This document shows positions 18,014 to 26,562 of a stretch of 64,000 bases of DNA, one piece after another. Positions within the stretch are counted from its first letter, which is position 1. Every line of letters starts with the position of its first letter. Under the pieces are notes generated by a model, which worked only from the letters and a program-made list of their open reading frames with translations, was not told the DNA's origin and made no database searches. This stretch comes from Tenacibaculum sp. 1_MG-2023 (GTDB lineage: Bacteria > Bacteroidota > Bacteroidia > Flavobacteriales > Flavobacteriaceae): contig NZ_JAUORH010000002.1 of the NCBI RefSeq assembly GCF_030547425.1, forward strand, positions 186,001-250,000, given 5' to 3'. The translations under genes were made by a program, and so were the position numbers.

Positions 18014-18157
18014 TTAGTTGGCAACTACTGCTACCATTAATCTCTTGTATTTATTCATTTCTAACAAAGCTTCAAAATATTGAGGTATTTGACCTTTTCT
18101 CATAAACTCATTTGCATTCTGCTTTGCTATTTCATATTGTGTCGTAAAATTTCTCAT
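18014..18157 (-). CDS. 47-residue conserved-looking small protein
   Basis: A short minus-strand frame, ATG to TAA, starting MRNFTTQYEIAKQNANEF and ending KYKRLMVAVVAN. It has protein-like composition, predicted to form two amphipathic helices (residues 3-20 and 24-45) with no membrane segment. I recall similar 45-50 residue hypothetical proteins in Flavobacteriaceae, but could not check. It lies alone in the 414-bp space between serS and the TPR gene, antisense to both. The function is unknown. It could be missed by gene finders because of its length. Confidence 0.6.
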   Translation of the reverse strand: MRNFTTQYEIAKQNANEFMRKGQIPQYFEALLEMNKYKRLMVAVVAN

Positions 18158-18266
18158 AGTTTACACTGTTTAGTTGTTTTTGTAATAAGACAAAGTTCGT
18201 GCCAAAATGTTACACTACTATTTAAAAAAGCATCTCTTTTAATAGTATTTTAACAATTTTGTTCTG

Positions 18267-18274
18267 TATTTTTG
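18267..18274 (+). promoter_or_regulatory. -7 box of the secreted TPR gene
   Basis: TATTTTTG, an exact TAnnTTTG match 61 bp before the ATG. The predicted leader contains a small hairpin, CCGCTA at 18285-18290 and TAGCGG at 18292-18297. The rest of this gap (18158-18266) shows nothing further. Confidence 0.5.
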
Positions 18275-18335
18275 GTAGATGAAACCGCTATTAGCGGAAT
18301 TAAGCATAAAGTACAACACTTAAACCTATCCAAAA

Positions 18336-20111
18336 ATGAAGAAAATCATTATTCTATTTAATTTACTGGTTTTAAGCTTGTTTTGTCACGCACAACAAAA
18401 TGAGTTTATTATTGCTGAAAATTATTTTAGAAGTAATGAGTATGAAAAAGCAATTCAATTATACAAAAGGTTATACGATCAAAGCCCGTATAACACAACC
18501 TATTTAAAAAAACTAATTACCTGCTATCAAGAAACAGAACAATTTACTGCTGCTGAAAATTTACTCACTCAAAAACTAAAAGAAAAACCTAACTTATCTT
18601 ATCTATATGTAATTCTTGGTCATAATTTTGAACGCCAAGAAAAAATTGAAGAAGCTAATAACTGCTACCAAAAAGCAATTGAATCCATCAACAAGAAAGC
18701 AAATTACGGTTCTTTAATAGCTGGATTGTTTAAAAACTATAGCAAATTGGATTTGGCCATTGAAGCTTTTAATAAAATAATGGAAGTTAATCCAAAAGCT
18801 AACTATGGATTTCAATTAGCACAGATTTATGGTGAAAAAGGAAATTTTGAACAAATGTTCAAATCGTATATTGATTTGGTTGATAAAAACGAAGGCTACC
18901 TCAACAATGTTAAACGCTATGCAGGTAAATATTTAACAGATGATAGTGAAGATCAAAGCAATATTTTATTTAAAAAAGCACTATTACGAAAGTCTATCAG
19001 TAATCCCAAAGATATTTGGAACGACTTACTTTCTTGGTTATTTATCAGGCAAAAACAATATAACAAAGCACTCATTCAAAACAAAGCGTTGCTTGCTAGG
19101 GATCCTGATAATTTAGGTAAAATTAATGATTTAGGTAAAATAGCTCTTGAAAACAAAGATTATGAAACTGCTAAAGAATGTTTTGATCTTATTATTGAAA
19201 AAACTAATTACCCTAGAGACAAGTTTAAAGCAATAAACAACAACTTAAAAATAGCGATTGATACAAAACAACCTGATGTAGATGAACGTTTTAATTCTAT
19301 CTTCAAAGAGTATGGAATTAATTCTAAAACTCTTTTTACACAGGTGGAATACGCCAATTACTTAACTTTTACAAAGAACAATCCAAAAGAAGCATCTGCT
19401 ATTTTAAAAAATGCATTAAACTTTACCAATTCAAAGTTTATAAAAGCTACTATAAAACTTAAACTTGGTGATGTTTTTGTTTATATGGGTAAGTTTAACA
19501 AGGGGTTAATTTACTTTTCTCAAGTTCAAACACTCTTCAAAAATCATTATATAGGTCAAGAAGCACGTTTTAAAGTAGCACAAGCATCTTATTTTAAAAA
19601 TGACTTTACTTGGGCAAAAGCTCAGTTAAAAATTTTAAAAGGATCTGCGACACAACTCATTGCTAACGATGCTGCTGATTTGTTTTTAACAATTTCGGAT
19701 AACGAGCCTAAAGATAGTATTGGTACAGGTTTAAAAGAATATGCTAAGGCTGATTTATTCGCTTATCAAAATAAAAACGATGAAGCAATTGCTATTTTAA
19801 GTACTATAATTGTTAATTATGGAGGACAGTCTATTGAAGATGAAGCGTTATTTAAACAAGCTCAATTATTTGTTGAAAAAAAACAATATGACGAAGCTAT
19901 TGTAAACTATAGTAAAATAATAGCCTTAGATAAGAAAGGAATTTATATTGACGATGTATATTATAATATGGCTGAATTATACAACAGTGAATTAAATAAC
20001 CTAGAAAAGGCTAAAGAATACTATCAAAAGATTATTTTTGACCACCCATCGAGTATCTATTTAGTAGACGCTCGAAAAAAGTTTAGAAAATTAAGAGGAG
20101 ACGATATTTAA
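18336..20111 (+). CDS. Secreted tetratricopeptide-repeat protein
   Basis: 591 residues. The signal peptide ends near residue 19 (LFCHAQQ), so the protein is periplasmic or outer membrane associated. The remainder is tandem TPR helices: AENYFRSNEYEKAIQLYKRL near the N-terminus, and FKQAQLFVEKKQYDEAIVNY and LYNSELNNLEKAKEYYQKI near the C-terminus. No enzymatic motif is visible. Proteins of this type act as scaffolds in envelope complexes, and flavobacteria carry many, so the specific partner cannot be named. DUF4286, a small membrane protein and rsmA follow on the same strand. Confidence 0.85.
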   Translation: MKKIIILFNLLVLSLFCHAQQNEFIIAENYFRSNEYEKAIQLYKRLYDQSPYNTTYLKKLITCYQETEQFTAAENLLTQKLKEKPNLSYLYVILGHNFERQEKIEEANNCYQKAIESINKKANYGSLIAGLFKNYSKLDLAIEAFNKIMEVNPKANYGFQLAQIYGEKGNFEQMFKSYIDLVDKNEGYLNNVKRYAGKYLTDDSEDQSNILFKKALLRKSISNPKDIWNDLLSWLFIRQKQYNKALIQNKALLARDPDNLGKINDLGKIALENKDYETAKECFDLIIEKTNYPRDKFKAINNNLKIAIDTKQPDVDERFNSIFKEYGINSKTLFTQVEYANYLTFTKNNPKEASAILKNALNFTNSKFIKATIKLKLGDVFVYMGKFNKGLIYFSQVQTLFKNHYIGQEARFKVAQASYFKNDFTWAKAQLKILKGSATQLIANDAADLFLTISDNEPKDSIGTGLKEYAKADLFAYQNKNDEAIAILSTIIVNYGGQSIEDEALFKQAQLFVEKKQYDEAIVNYSKIIALDKKGIYIDDVYYNMAELYNSELNNLEKAKEYYQKIIFDHPSSIYLVDARKKFRKLRGDDI

Positions 20112-20169
20112 TAAGTCAATTTGAAAGTTTGAAGATGCTTTTATTACTTCATTTTTAAAATTAAAAACT

Positions 20170-20499
20170 ATGTACATATACAACGTAACAATAAATATAG
20201 ACGAAAGTATACATGCCGAATGGTTAGCTTGGATTGAGAATCATATCCCAGAAGTATTAGCAACAGGGCACTTTTTAAGCGCTAAAATGACACAAGTGTT
20301 GGTTGAGGAAGAAATGGGAGGCATTACCTACTCTATTCAATATACCGCGAAAACACGTGAAAATTTAGATAACTATTATAAATATAGCGCAGACAAACTA
20401 CGTAATGACGGATTAAAAAAGTTTGCTGATAAAATGCTTGCTTTTCGAACTGAATTAAAAATAGTAAATGAATTTTATCCTACAGTGAATAGTAACTAA
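20170..20499 (+). CDS. DUF4286 family protein
   Basis: 109-residue soluble protein of the DUF4286 family (YIYNVTINIDESIHAEWLAW near the N-terminus; beta-alpha-beta pattern of a dimeric alpha-beta barrel). The family is common in Bacteroidota and has no assigned function. It frequently lies beside rsmA, as here. The next gene starts 2 bp after the stop, indicating cotranscription with the small membrane protein and probably rsmA. Confidence 0.88.
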   Translation: MYIYNVTINIDESIHAEWLAWIENHIPEVLATGHFLSAKMTQVLVEEEMGGITYSIQYTAKTRENLDNYYKYSADKLRNDGLKKFADKMLAFRTELKIVNEFYPTVNSN

Positions 20500-20501
20500 A
20501 G

Positions 20502-20690
20502 ATGCAAGAAAAAATCTATCAAAAGAAAAAACTACTTATAATAGTAGGCATACTCATAGCAACTTTAGGTGGAGTCATGGGGTATTGCACTTATGAAAAT
20601 AATCCTTGGGAAACCATTAGTGGAGTAATTAGTGGGATAGGTTTTGGACTAACATTTATAGCGTTAACAATAAAATCGCCAACCAAATAG
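20502..20690 (+). CDS. Small two-helix membrane protein
   Basis: 62 residues with two hydrophobic helices (about 10-28 and 39-57) joined by the short loop YENNPWET. It starts 2 bp after the DUF4286 stop and ends 10 bp before rsmA, so translation is probably coupled. I do not recognise the family. The conserved position in an operon suggests it is a real gene. Function unknown. Confidence 0.7.
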   Translation: MQEKIYQKKKLLIIVGILIATLGGVMGYCTYENNPWETISGVISGIGFGLTFIALTIKSPTK

Positions 20691-20700
20691 ATACAATAAA

Positions 20701-21501
20701 ATGACCGTAAGAGCTAAAAAACATTTAGGACAGCATTTTTTAAACGATGAAAACATTGCAAAAAAAATAGCTGATACTTTAACTGAAAACGGATACAATA
20801 ATGTATTAGAAATTGGTCCTGGAATGGGGGTTTTAACAAAGTATTTATTAGAAAAAAAAACTAAGGTTACCGTAATGGAACTAGATTCTGAGTCGGTTAC
20901 CTATTTACAAGAAACCTTTCCTGTTGAGCACATAAAACTTAATACTTCAAAAGAAAAGTTTACCATTATTGAAGGTGATTTTTTAAAAAAGAACTTTGCT
21001 GAAATATTTAACAAACAACAAGTAGCTATCATAGGGAATTTCCCTTACAATATATCTTCTCAAATTGTTTTTAAGGCAATTGAAAATCGTGAATTTGTTC
21101 CTGAATTTTCAGGAATGTTTCAAAAGGAAGTTGCCCAACGAATTGCCGAAAAAGAAGGCAGCAAAACCTACGGAATACTCTCAGTATTAACACAAGCTTT
21201 TTACGATGCTGAATACTTGTTTACTGTCCCTCCTTCAGTCTTTAATCCGCCTCCAAAAGTAGATTCTGGGGTTATTAGACTTACCAGAAAAGAGAACTAC
21301 ACACTTCCTGTTGATGAAAAGTTATTCTTTAGGGTAGTAAAAACTGCTTTCAATCAACGAAGAAAAATGTTGCGCTCAAGTTTAAAATCTTTTAATCTTT
21401 CGGATACCTTAAAAGAAGACCCTATATTTGCGATGCGTCCCGAACAATTATCGGTGCAAAAATTCATTGAGTTGACACAAAAAATAGCTCAAATCATATA
21501 G
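20701..21501 (+). CDS. rsmA: 16S rRNA dimethyladenosine transferase
   Basis: Dimethylates the two adjacent adenosines in the 3'-terminal hairpin of 16S rRNA (A1518 and A1519 in E. coli numbering), a late step in 30S assembly. 266 residues. The N-terminal KKHLGQHFL motif, SAM motif [11 protein letters not shown], catalytic NFPYNISSQ and the C-terminal RRKMLRSSL region are all intact. It is the last gene of the DUF4286-small membrane protein-rsmA group. mgtE follows 89 bp downstream. Confidence 0.96.
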   Translation: MTVRAKKHLGQHFLNDENIAKKIADTLTENGYNNVLEIGPGMGVLTKYLLEKKTKVTVMELDSESVTYLQETFPVEHIKLNTSKEKFTIIEGDFLKKNFAEIFNKQQVAIIGNFPYNISSQIVFKAIENREFVPEFSGMFQKEVAQRIAEKEGSKTYGILSVLTQAFYDAEYLFTVPPSVFNPPPKVDSGVIRLTRKENYTLPVDEKLFFRVVKTAFNQRRKMLRSSLKSFNLSDTLKEDPIFAMRPEQLSVQKFIELTQKIAQII

Positions 21502-21590
21502 TTAAGAGCTTATTTTAAATAAAACAAGTCTTCTTTTTGAATTAGATTTCGGAATATTCAAATCTCGATTATCGAGCAAAATTGCAAGCA

Positions 21591-22940
21591 ATGGCATTAG
21601 AAATCACTAAAGACTTATTAATAAACGTACAAGAACTGATTCAACATCAAAAAGACACTGCTCTTTCTGATATTTTTTCAGATATTCACCATGCTGATAT
21701 TGCTGAAGTTTTAGATGAACTATCTTTTGAAGAAGCTGTTTACATTATACGTTTATTAGATAGTGAAACAACTTCGGATGTATTAATGGAAGTTGATGAA
21801 GAAGTTCGTGAAAAAGTTTTTGAACAACTATCTGCCAAAGAAATTGCTGAAGAGGTTAATGAGCTTGATACCGATGATGCTGCCGATGTTATTGCAGAAC
21901 TTCCTGAAGAGCGAAAACAAGACGTAATTCAGAGAATTGAAGACCGTGAACATGCCAAGGAAATTGTAGAATTACTTCGTTATGATGAAGATTCTGCAGG
22001 TGGATTAATGGCAAAAGAGCTTGTAAAAGTAAATGAAAATTGGAATGTACTTACCTGTGTAAAAAAAATGCGTCAGCAGGCAGAAGAGGTTACTAGAGTT
22101 CACTCTATTTATGTAGTTGATGATGAAGGTAAATTAAAAGGACGTTTGTCTTTGAAAGACTTGTTAATGGCGTCTACTCGTTCTAAAATTTCAGATGTTT
22201 ACATTCCAAAAGTAGATTTTGTTCATGTACACGACGATGCGGAAGATGTAGCTAACATTATGCGTAAATATGACTTAGAAGCTATTCCTGTTGTAGATGA
22301 ATTAGGTGTTTTGGTAGGTAGAATTACTATTGATGATATTGTTGATGTAATTAAAGAAGAAGCTGAAAAAGATTATCAATTAGCAGCAGGTATTACCCAA
22401 GATGTTGACTCTGAAGATAGCATTTTACAATTAACCCGAGCTCGATTACCGTGGTTATTCTTAGGTTTAATTGGAGGTATTGGAGCTGCAAGAATTATGG
22501 GCTTTTTTGAAGGAGCTTTAGAAGAAAACGCTATTCTTTTTATGTTTACACCTCTTATTGCCGCTATGGCTGGTAATGTTGGGGTACAATCATCAGCAAT
22601 TATAGTACAAGGGTTAGCGAATGATGATGTAAAGGGAAGTGTTACCAATAGGTTATTAAAAGAAATGTCTCTAGCTGCTGTAAACGGGCTTGTTTTAGCT
22701 ATTATCTTATTTTTCTTTATTTGGGCTTGGAAGTCAGATATGATTATAGCTTCTGCTATCTCAATCTCATTATTTGCTGTTATTATAGTAGCTGGTTTGG
22801 TAGGTACTTTTATTCCTTTGTTTTTAGACAAGAGAGGTATCGATCCTGCAATTGCAACAGGACCTTTTATTACGACTAGTAATGATATTTTTGGAATTTT
22901 AATCTACTTTTGGATAGCAAAAATGATTATTGGCTTCTAA
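21591..22940 (+). CDS. mgtE: Magnesium transporter MgtE
   Basis: Magnesium channel of the inner membrane. 449 residues from ATG 21591; a TTG 9 bp upstream is less likely. Domains in order: cytosolic N domain (to about 130, with many Asp/Glu such as ELDTDDAADVIAELPEER); two CBS domains (about 135-255), which sense cytosolic magnesium; and five membrane helices (about 285-449), including the MAGNVGVQSSAIIVQG pore region. Gating by internal magnesium is built into the protein. The leader has a short hairpin (21564-21576) but no recognisable magnesium riboswitch. The stop overlaps the convergent LysE gene. Confidence 0.95.
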   Translation: MALEITKDLLINVQELIQHQKDTALSDIFSDIHHADIAEVLDELSFEEAVYIIRLLDSETTSDVLMEVDEEVREKVFEQLSAKEIAEEVNELDTDDAADVIAELPEERKQDVIQRIEDREHAKEIVELLRYDEDSAGGLMAKELVKVNENWNVLTCVKKMRQQAEEVTRVHSIYVVDDEGKLKGRLSLKDLLMASTRSKISDVYIPKVDFVHVHDDAEDVANIMRKYDLEAIPVVDELGVLVGRITIDDIVDVIKEEAEKDYQLAAGITQDVDSEDSILQLTRARLPWLFLGLIGGIGAARIMGFFEGALEENAILFMFTPLIAAMAGNVGVQSSAIIVQGLANDDVKGSVTNRLLKEMSLAAVNGLVLAIILFFFIWAWKSDMIIASAISISLFAVIIVAGLVGTFIPLFLDKRGIDPAIATGPFITTSNDIFGILIYFWIAKMIIGF

Positions 22941-23614
22941 TCGATAGATTCTACTTTCTCAATCAGATTATCAATCTTACTTTCAGGGATAAACCCTTTT
23001 AACATTAACACAGCTCCAAAAACGATTAATAACACACCCATTCCTCGTTTTATTCGATAAATTACCAATGGAGTTAATCTACTTTTAAGCTGTTTGGCAA
23101 GTAGTATTTTTCCTAAATCAGCAATAGCATAACCAACTATTACAGTTCCAAAATACCAAACTAAATACTTTGGATTCATATCATACGTAGGCCCTATAAC
23201 GACAATTAAACCTAACCAAAAGGCTAGTACTCCTATATTTATAAAGTTCAAGAAAAAACCTTTAAATAATAGTTTTAAGTAATTATTGCTTTCTGGCAAC
23301 ATTACATCAGGAGCTTTTGCTTCTTTTTTATTGTTTTTATCTAAATACGTAATTAAACCGTAAACTATAAGCACCAATCCACCAATAAGAAACAAACGCG
23401 GATCATCTTTTATTTTTTCTAATAGACTTCTACTTCCAAAATAGGCTATTAACATAAAAGAAATATCCCCTAAAATCACTCCTATATCAAAGGCAATAGC
23501 TGCTCGAGCACCTTTTAAAATACTAGTTTTAATTAGCATAAAAAATACTGGCCCTATCATAAATGCCATGAATACACCTACAAAAAATGCGTTTTTAAAA
23601 TCGTGGAAGTCCAT
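22937..23614 (-). CDS. LysE family exporter
   Basis: 225-residue inner membrane protein with about six membrane helices and the LysE-type N-terminal region FVGVFMAFMIGPVFFMLIKT. The family exports amino acids or related small molecules. The substrate cannot be told from sequence. It is 21 bp downstream of the PaaE-like reductase gene on the same strand. The last four bases overlap mgtE (CTAA gives TAA on one strand and TAG on the other). A weak -7-like TAACTTTA lies four bases before the ATG. Confidence 0.88.
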   Translation of the reverse strand: MDFHDFKNAFFVGVFMAFMIGPVFFMLIKTSILKGARAAIAFDIGVILGDISFMLIAYFGSRSLLEKIKDDPRLFLIGGLVLIVYGLITYLDKNNKKEAKAPDVMLPESNNYLKLLFKGFFLNFINIGVLAFWLGLIVVIGPTYDMNPKYLVWYFGTVIVGYAIADLGKILLAKQLKSRLTPLVIYRIKRGMGVLLIVFGAVLMLKGFIPESKIDNLIEKVESID

Positions 23615-23635
23615 TTTATAAAGTTACGGTTTTAA

Positions 23636-24685
23636 CTAAACATCATCAAAATCTACCACAACTTTCTGTGTTGTAGGATGTGCTTGACAAGTAAGTACCA
23701 AACCTTCTTCTAACTCATCATCAGTTAAAATAGAATTTTTAGTCATGACAGCTTTACCCTCGGTAACTTTTGCAATACAGCTACTACAAACTCCTCCTTG
23801 ACAAGAATATGGAGCATCTAATTTATTTCGCAAACTCGCAGCCAAAATAGTATCGGTCTTTTCCATCATAAAAGCATGCTCTTCATCATCTAACAATACC
23901 TTAACTTCTGATTTTCCATCTGGGATGTTTAGCTGAGCTTCTTCTTCTGAGATACTTGCAGTAAATAGTTCAAAATAAATATTTTCTTTGTCAAACCCGT
24001 TTTCTTGAAGTGTTTCTGAAACTGTTTGAATCATTTCTTCAGGTCCACACAGGTATGCTGAATTAAAAGAAATATCTTTATGAATATTCTTTACAAAATA
24101 ATTTATATGTCCTTTATCAATTCTACCAAACTTACTGTTGATTTTCACCTCTTGACTGAACACATAGTGCAAGTTAAGTTGAGTAGGATACTTTTCTGCT
24201 AGCTCATTTAATTCTTCATAAAAAATCGTGCTTTCTGATTTTTTATTCCCAAAAACTAATGTAATTGTTGAAGTCAATTCGTTTTCTAGCACCGTTTTCA
24301 CCATTGATAAAACCGGTGTAATACCACTTCCTGCAGCAAAAGCAATATAATTTTTGCCTGCTTGCGGCTCTAAAATGAACTTTCCTTCTGGTTCAGAAAC
24401 CTCTAAAAAAGTATCTTCTTTTAGCTTCGTAGTTGCATAGGTTGAAAATGTTCCGTGGTCAACGGCTTTTACTGCAACCTTAATTTGATTGCTATTAGGT
24501 GAAGCACATATAGAATACGCTCTTCTTATTTCTCTATCATCTAGAGTAGCTTTTATGGTAATATATTGCCCAGCAATAAAAGTATAAGCTTCTTTCAATT
24601 CTGCTGGAATAGCAAATAAAATAGAAACAGCATCAGCAGTTTCTTTTATTATTTTTTCAATACGTAGTTTATGAAATGTAGACAT
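23636..24685 (-). CDS. PaaE-like ferredoxin-NAD(P)H reductase
   Basis: 349-residue soluble flavoprotein that passes electrons from NAD(P)H through FAD to a 2Fe-2S cluster. The FAD-binding motif is RRAYSICA, the NAD(P)-binding motif is FAAGSGITPVLSM, and the C-terminal plant-type ferredoxin domain has CQGGVCSSC plus a distal Cys (LVLTCQA). The domain order matches phenylacetyl-CoA epoxygenase reductase PaaE and related oxygenase reductases. No other paa gene is present, so the partner oxygenase must lie elsewhere. Calling it paaE would be too specific. Confidence 0.88.
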   Translation of the reverse strand: MSTFHKLRIEKIIKETADAVSILFAIPAELKEAYTFIAGQYITIKATLDDREIRRAYSICASPNSNQIKVAVKAVDHGTFSTYATTKLKEDTFLEVSEPEGKFILEPQAGKNYIAFAAGSGITPVLSMVKTVLENELTSTITLVFGNKKSESTIFYEELNELAEKYPTQLNLHYVFSQEVKINSKFGRIDKGHINYFVKNIHKDISFNSAYLCGPEEMIQTVSETLQENGFDKENIYFELFTASISEEEAQLNIPDGKSEVKVLLDDEEHAFMMEKTDTILAASLRNKLDAPYSCQGGVCSSCIAKVTEGKAVMTKNSILTDDELEEGLVLTCQAHPTTQKVVVDFDDV

Positions 24686-24705
24686 GTATTCTTTTTAAAG
24701 AGCTA

Positions 24706-24733
24706 CAAAAATAAGAAACTCAGCACGAACAAA
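24706..24733 (-). promoter_or_regulatory. Promoter of the PaaE-like gene
   Basis: On the minus strand TATTTTTG (24713 to 24706) is an exact -7 box, with TTTG 16 bases upstream (24733 to 24730). The spacing is slightly short. The box is 20 bp before the ATG. Confidence 0.5.
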
Positions 24734-24755
24734 AGTTAGGGTTATTATAAAATAT

Positions 24756-24776
24756 ATACCTAAAAATCTTATGTAT
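24756..24776. promoter_or_regulatory. PadR candidate operator, upstream copy
   Basis: Near-palindrome with half-sites ATACCTA and TATGTAT around AAAATCT, upstream of the -7 box TATATTTG (24789-24796). It matches the reverse complement of the downstream copy at 20 of 21 positions. Confidence 0.65.
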
Positions 24777-24788
24777 AAGAAAATTAAG

Positions 24789-24796
24789 TATATTTG
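24789..24796 (+). promoter_or_regulatory. -7 box of the padR operon
   Basis: TATATTTG, an exact TAnnTTTG match, sits in the 21-bp gap between the two candidate PadR operators. The predicted transcription start falls at the beginning of the downstream operator. Confidence 0.65.
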
Positions 24797-24797
24797 C

Positions 24798-24818
24798 ATA
24801 CCTAAGATTTTTAGGTAT
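24798..24818. promoter_or_regulatory. PadR candidate operator, downstream copy
   Basis: Perfect palindrome with half-sites ATACCTA and TAGGTAT around AGATTTT. Its centre is 42 bp from that of the upstream copy, or four helical turns, so two bound dimers would lie on the same DNA face and bracket the promoter. Confidence 0.7.
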
Positions 24819-24837
24819 ACAGCAGAAACTTGTTTTT

Positions 24838-25176
24838 ATGGGCAATCAAAAATTATACAAAGGTTCTTTACAAACCATCATTTTAAAACTACTAGTACAA
24901 AATGATAAAATGTACGGGTATGAAATCACTCAAAAAGTAAAAGAACTTACGAAAGGGGAATTAAAAATCACAGAAGGTGCTTTGTATCCAGCTCTACATA
25001 AACTAGAAGCTGAAGGTTTATTAGATGTTGAAGTTGCCAAAGTTGGAAATCGTTTACGTAAATATTACAAGCTTACCGAAAATGGTACTAAAGAAACTGT
25101 AAACCGACTCTCAGAAATGCAAGAGTTTTTAAACACCATGCAACAATTGGTAAACCCTAAATTTAGTTTGGAGTAA
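24838..25176 (+). CDS. PadR family transcriptional regulator
   Basis: 112-residue winged-helix regulator. The PadR signature is clear: GSLQTIILKLLVQNDKMYGYEI, then LKITEGALYPALHKLEAEGLL, with a C-terminal dimerisation helix. It is first in an operon with two membrane proteins (gaps of 12 and 2 bp). PadR proteins usually repress their own operon and release DNA on binding a small molecule or under membrane stress. Paired operators flanking the promoter support autoregulation here. The inducer is unknown. Confidence 0.92.
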   Translation: MGNQKLYKGSLQTIILKLLVQNDKMYGYEITQKVKELTKGELKITEGALYPALHKLEAEGLLDVEVAKVGNRLRKYYKLTENGTKETVNRLSEMQEFLNTMQQLVNPKFSLE

Positions 25177-25188
25177 AAGTAATTAGCT

Positions 25189-25854
25189 ATGGAATTAACA
25201 AAAGAACAAATTAAAAAAATAGACCTTTTTTTAGAAGGAATAGGAATTGAGTATATAGATATTCGTTTTGAAATGGTAGATCATATTGCTTCTGAAATTG
25301 AAAATAATATTCAAGATACTAATGCTTTTTTTAAAGGGAGAGGTTTTCAAGTCCCTTTTATAAAATATATGTTGAGTAGAAAAAAAGCTTTTAAAAACCG
25401 GTATAAGAAACAAACTAAAAGATTGCATTGGTACTACACTAAAACAATTTTAAAAGACATTCTTAAAAAAGCTATGCTACCTAAAAACATGCTAGCAATA
25501 ATTTTGCTTTCATTTTTTTGCTTCTTTTTTGGCTCAAAATATGTTAAAGGAACTTCAATTTTAATTTTTAGTTCCTTAATCCTAAATCTCTTATACACTT
25601 CATTTATAACGTATAAATTCACAAAAAAACATAAAACTCTTAAATTTGTAAAAACCTATTCTTTTATTAGCTCATTGCTTATTATAGTCCCTCTTAATCT
25701 TCCGAATTTTTTAAATATTTTTTATAACGGAAACTATCATGAAGAAGCTATATATATTTATTTAGTAGCTTTTATTTTTAACTACTTGCTTTCTCAAAGT
25801 TTTTTAGAGAAAAAAGATTTTATTGAAAATAAATACAAGTATTTAATTCAGTAA
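25189..25854 (+). CDS. Membrane protein of the PadR operon, copy 1
   Basis: 221 residues. A soluble N-terminal helical segment (about 1-80), with the motif FEMVDHIASEIENNI, is followed by about four membrane helices (roughly 98-220). The arrangement recalls the HAAS-domain membrane proteins that partner PadR regulators in other phyla, where the N-terminal segment contacts the regulator; that link is an inference. The next gene encodes a relative with the same N-terminal motif. This copy is unusually rich in Phe, Ile and Lys. Confidence 0.75.
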   Translation: MELTKEQIKKIDLFLEGIGIEYIDIRFEMVDHIASEIENNIQDTNAFFKGRGFQVPFIKYMLSRKKAFKNRYKKQTKRLHWYYTKTILKDILKKAMLPKNMLAIILLSFFCFFFGSKYVKGTSILIFSSLILNLLYTSFITYKFTKKHKTLKFVKTYSFISSLLIIVPLNLPNFLNIFYNGNYHEEAIYIYLVAFIFNYLLSQSFLEKKDFIENKYKYLIQ

Positions 25855-25856
25855 CT

Positions 25857-26561
25857 ATGAAACTAACCGACCAACATATAGAGCAACTCTACAAGTTTAC
25901 ACGTCAACATTATGTAGAACATTACGACGTGCAAACCGAATTAGTAGATCATCTAGCCAACGATATAGAGCAAATTTGGAAAAAAAAGCCAACACTTACT
26001 TTTAAACAAGCACGTGACAAATCTTTTAAAAAATTTGGTGTGTTCGGGTTTATGGATGTTGTTGAGGAAAAGCAAAAACAACTTGGAAAAAAATATAGAA
26101 AAGTACTCTGGAAGTATGTAAAAGAATGGTTTAAACTTCCTAAAACAATATTCACAACAAGTATTTTTCTACTCTTTTATTATTTCATGCAAGTTTCGGT
26201 TGGAATTTATGTAGTCGGGTTTTCTCTATTTACTTTAGCTGTCCTTGACCTTTATTTTGTAACCAAATTGAAAAAAGAGTTCAATAAAAGAACTAGAAAA
26301 AACAATAAAAAATGGATGCTTGAAGATTATATTTTTAATGTGGCATCTTTTGGAGGTGCAATGGTAGCTTCTAACCTACCTCAATTATTTAATCATATCG
26401 AAAAAAACCCTTCTCATGTTGGAGCTTTACTTATATCCTTAGTATTAACTTTAACTATTATATATTCCTACATTACACTTGTAGTTATCCCTAAAAAAGC
26501 AGAAAAACTATTAGAAGAACATTACCCAGAATACAGGTTAGTGAACCCTACAGCAATCTAA
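25857..26561 (+). CDS. Membrane protein of the PadR operon, copy 2
   Basis: 234 residues. The N-terminal segment carries TELVDHLANDIEQIW, corresponding to the EMVDHIASEIE motif of the preceding protein. About four membrane helices follow (roughly 105-220). Starting 2 bp after its neighbour, it is surely cotranscribed. It probably arose by duplication. It may act with copy 1 as a membrane sensor or as the effector controlled by PadR. The stop is 1 bp from the end of the convergent rsmI gene, with no terminator between. Confidence 0.78.
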   Translation: MKLTDQHIEQLYKFTRQHYVEHYDVQTELVDHLANDIEQIWKKKPTLTFKQARDKSFKKFGVFGFMDVVEEKQKQLGKKYRKVLWKYVKEWFKLPKTIFTTSIFLLFYYFMQVSVGIYVVGFSLFTLAVLDLYFVTKLKKEFNKRTRKNNKKWMLEDYIFNVASFGGAMVASNLPQLFNHIEKNPSHVGALLISLVLTLTIIYSYITLVVIPKKAEKLLEEHYPEYRLVNPTAI

Positions 26562-26562
26562 T

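Noticed and set aside
21564..21576. Hairpin CTCGAT/ATCGAG in front of mgtE as a magnesium riboswitch
   Set aside because: The leader is under 90 bp, with none of the conserved structure of M-box or ykoK elements. The hairpin is too small.
22376..22831. 151-residue minus-strand frame inside mgtE
   Set aside because: Antisense to conserved membrane helices, with no signal or domain. A shadow frame.
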